Shown: positions 6,076 through 6,637 of the stretch, piece after piece | Layout of the letters: the number at the start of each line of letters is the position of its first letter | How positions within the stretch are numbered: position 1 is the first letter of the stretch | Assembly (NCBI GenBank): GCA_025937035.1 | Contig: JAICSG010000233.1 | Span: forward strand, 1 to 6,637 | Source of the DNA: Thermoanaerobaculia bacterium | Lineage (GTDB): Bacteria; Acidobacteriota; Thermoanaerobaculia; Multivoradales; UBA5704 | Length of the DNA: 6,637 nucleotides | Reading direction: 5' to 3' | Program-made: the position numbers and the translations under genes | Notes under the pieces: model-generated | What the model was told of the DNA's origin: nothing | What the model saw: only the letters and a program-made list of their open reading frames with translations | Databases searched by the model: none

Positions 6076-6396
6076 TCAGCAATTATTACACTTGTAGTTC
6101 ACCAGCCCGCTAGCCGTTACGCTGCCATCCGAATTTTCAGCACAGCTCAAGGGGGTATAGGTGTATGTGCAGGCGCCTCCTCGGCCTACACACGCGTTAT
6201 CCGCCCAAAATCCTGCGTTCCGCTGACTCTGCTGATAGAGGGACGAGCAATCGGACGTAGTGCCTGGCGATTGGGTTGAGTCGAGCTGCTTGACTTCCCA
6301 GGGACAGGAGCAGGTTTGTGCATGGGCGGTAGTAACGGCTGCCAGAAGCAGAGTGACGAGACAAAGCGGGAGAGCTGAGAATGCGAGTTTTCTCAT
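6076..6396 (-). CDS. Small secreted cysteine-rich protein, unknown function
   Basis: 106 residues from ATG at 6396 to TGA at 6076-6078. The start is set by GGAGG (minus strand, 6404-6408) seven bases upstream, so an in-frame ATG at 6450 is rejected. The N terminus is a textbook Sec signal peptide: MRK, a hydrophobic core LPLCLVTLLLAAV, and a probable cut after AHA (residue 26). The mature part of about 80 residues has eight cysteines (29, 31, 50, 69, 76, 85, 103, 106). The pattern opens with CSC and closes with CNNC, is rich in Ser, Thr, Asn and Gln, and would allow four disulfides outside the cytoplasm. CNNC and CSC could also bind metal. I recognise no family. It has no membrane anchor or lipobox. 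Hand counting gives 52 G+C in 100 bases at 6081-6180, clearly lower than its neighbours, which suggests later acquisition or relaxed codon choice. Confidence 0.78.
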   Translation of the reverse strand: MRKLAFSALPLCLVTLLLAAVTTAHAQTCSCPWEVKQLDSTQSPGTTSDCSSLYQQSQRNAGFWADNACVGRGGACTYTYTPLSCAENSDGSVTASGLVNYKCNNC

Positions 6397-6403
6397 GATG
6401 ACG

Positions 6404-6408
6404 CCTCC
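6404..6408 (-). promoter_or_regulatory. Ribosome binding site of the cysteine-rich protein gene
   Basis: On the minus strand GGAGG ends seven bases before ATG 6396. It is the best Shine-Dalgarno match in the window and decides the start of this gene. Most other genes here lack one at normal distance. Confidence 0.75.
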
Positions 6409-6486
6409 ATCGATCAAGGCCGGGCACCAAGCACGGCCGAGCTTATCCAACTGGAAGGGCTTGATTTGACGGACACAAGGGCCGTT

Positions 6487-6522
6487 CCTTTGCCCTCTCC
6501 CATTAGGGGAAAGGGCAAAAGG
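6487..6522. repeat. REP-like palindrome or hairpin in the intergenic region
   Basis: TTTGCCCTCTCCC (6489-6501) pairs with GGGAAAGGGCAAA (6507-6519) across a five-base ATTAG loop, with one C-A mismatch. Two further C-G pairs extend the base past a one-base bulge. CCCTCTCCC followed by GGGGAaAGGG is the look of extragenic palindromes scattered in many GC-rich genomes. It lies between the partial leftward gene (stop 6563) and the cysteine-rich gene, so it could shape the 3' end of the former or the leader of the latter. No T-run follows on either strand, so it is not a standard terminator. Only one copy is in the window, so repetition elsewhere is inferred. The rest of 6397-6562 shows no gene. 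Confidence 0.45.
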
Positions 6523-6562
6523 GGCCGTGGGTTTGCCGTGAGTTTGTGGATTCCAACGCCTG

Positions 6563-6637
6563 TCAACGATACACTGTCACGAAGTCGCTGAGCGTGTTGC
6601 CGTCCGGCCATGCATTAGGGTAGCACTGGCCACCATA
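6563..6637 (-). CDS. C-terminal end of an unknown protein (gene continues past the right edge)
   Basis: Reading the minus strand from the right edge, an open frame of 24 codons ends at TGA 6563-6565. The translation contains GGQCYPNAWPDGNTLSDF and ends in VTVYR. The composition (Cys, Pro, Trp, Gly, Asn, Asp) looks like a folded extracytoplasmic protein rather than random frame, and it is followed by the non-coding spacer with the palindrome, as expected for a real gene end. It is too short for a family call. It lies upstream of, and on the same strand as, the cysteine-rich gene, 166 bases away, so the two could be related or co-transcribed. Confidence 0.45.
   Translation of the reverse strand, partial: YGGQCYPNAWPDGNTLSDFVTVYR

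Noticed and set aside
6397..6450. Upstream in-frame ATG (6450) for the cysteine-rich protein
   Set aside because: The downstream ATG 6396 has GGAGG at seven bases and begins a textbook signal peptide; the extra 18 residues would bury it.
1..6637. CRISPR arrays, tRNA or rRNA genes, insertion sequences, riboswitches
   Set aside because: I saw no regularly spaced repeats, cloverleaf or rRNA cores, transposase motifs or terminal inverted repeats.

Overview
The window comes from a GC-rich bacterial chromosome (hand counts of roughly 60-73% G+C in the coding rows I sampled). Two features resemble what is common in Acidobacteriota and other soil or sediment lineages: an alkaline-phosphatase-superfamily 'sulfatase' ending in the LRALGYL-type tail, and a PIN-PhoH fusion. 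No marker here fixes the phylum, so this placement is a guess. Most genes are ordinary chromosomal housekeeping or accessory genes, and I see no convincing new multi-gene system.

Layout, left to right. (1) The 3' part of a PIN-domain toxin gene (+, 2-262). (2) A secreted sulfatase-family enzyme (-, 276-about 1658) that converges on it. (3) A LOG/TIGR00730 Rossmann nucleotide hydrolase (+, 1638-2510), whose 5' end overlaps the sulfatase 5' end head to head. (4) A PIN-PhoH (PhoH2-type) RNA-processing ATPase (-, 2515-3843), ending 4 bases from the LOG stop. (5) A 101-base divergent promoter region. (6) A ten-helix EamA/DMT transporter (+, 3945-4841), then 24 bases later a SAM methyltransferase (+, 4866-5876) with the sterol-methyltransferase-like IEASCHA motif. 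(7) A 55-codon Phd/YefM-like antitoxin remnant (+, 5815-5982), overlapping the methyltransferase tail in another frame, with no toxin after it. (8) A lower-GC right end. It carries a small secreted protein with eight cysteines in its mature part (-, 6076-6396), a REP-like palindrome, and the last 24 codons of a further leftward gene (-, 6563-6637).

Functional links are limited. The transporter and methyltransferase are close and co-directional and may be co-transcribed, perhaps making and moving a small methylated metabolite or lipid, but nothing in the sequence names the substrate. The other genes look independently transcribed in alternating orientation with very short gaps. Toxin-antitoxin pieces near both ends, a chimeric-looking methyltransferase tail and the composition change at the right suggest that the stretch from about 5770 to 6637 has been rearranged.

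The points most worth a second look are the threonine at the sulfatase nucleophile position, the overlapping divergent starts at 1638-1658, the methyltransferase/antitoxin junction, and the small cysteine-rich secreted protein with its partial neighbour.
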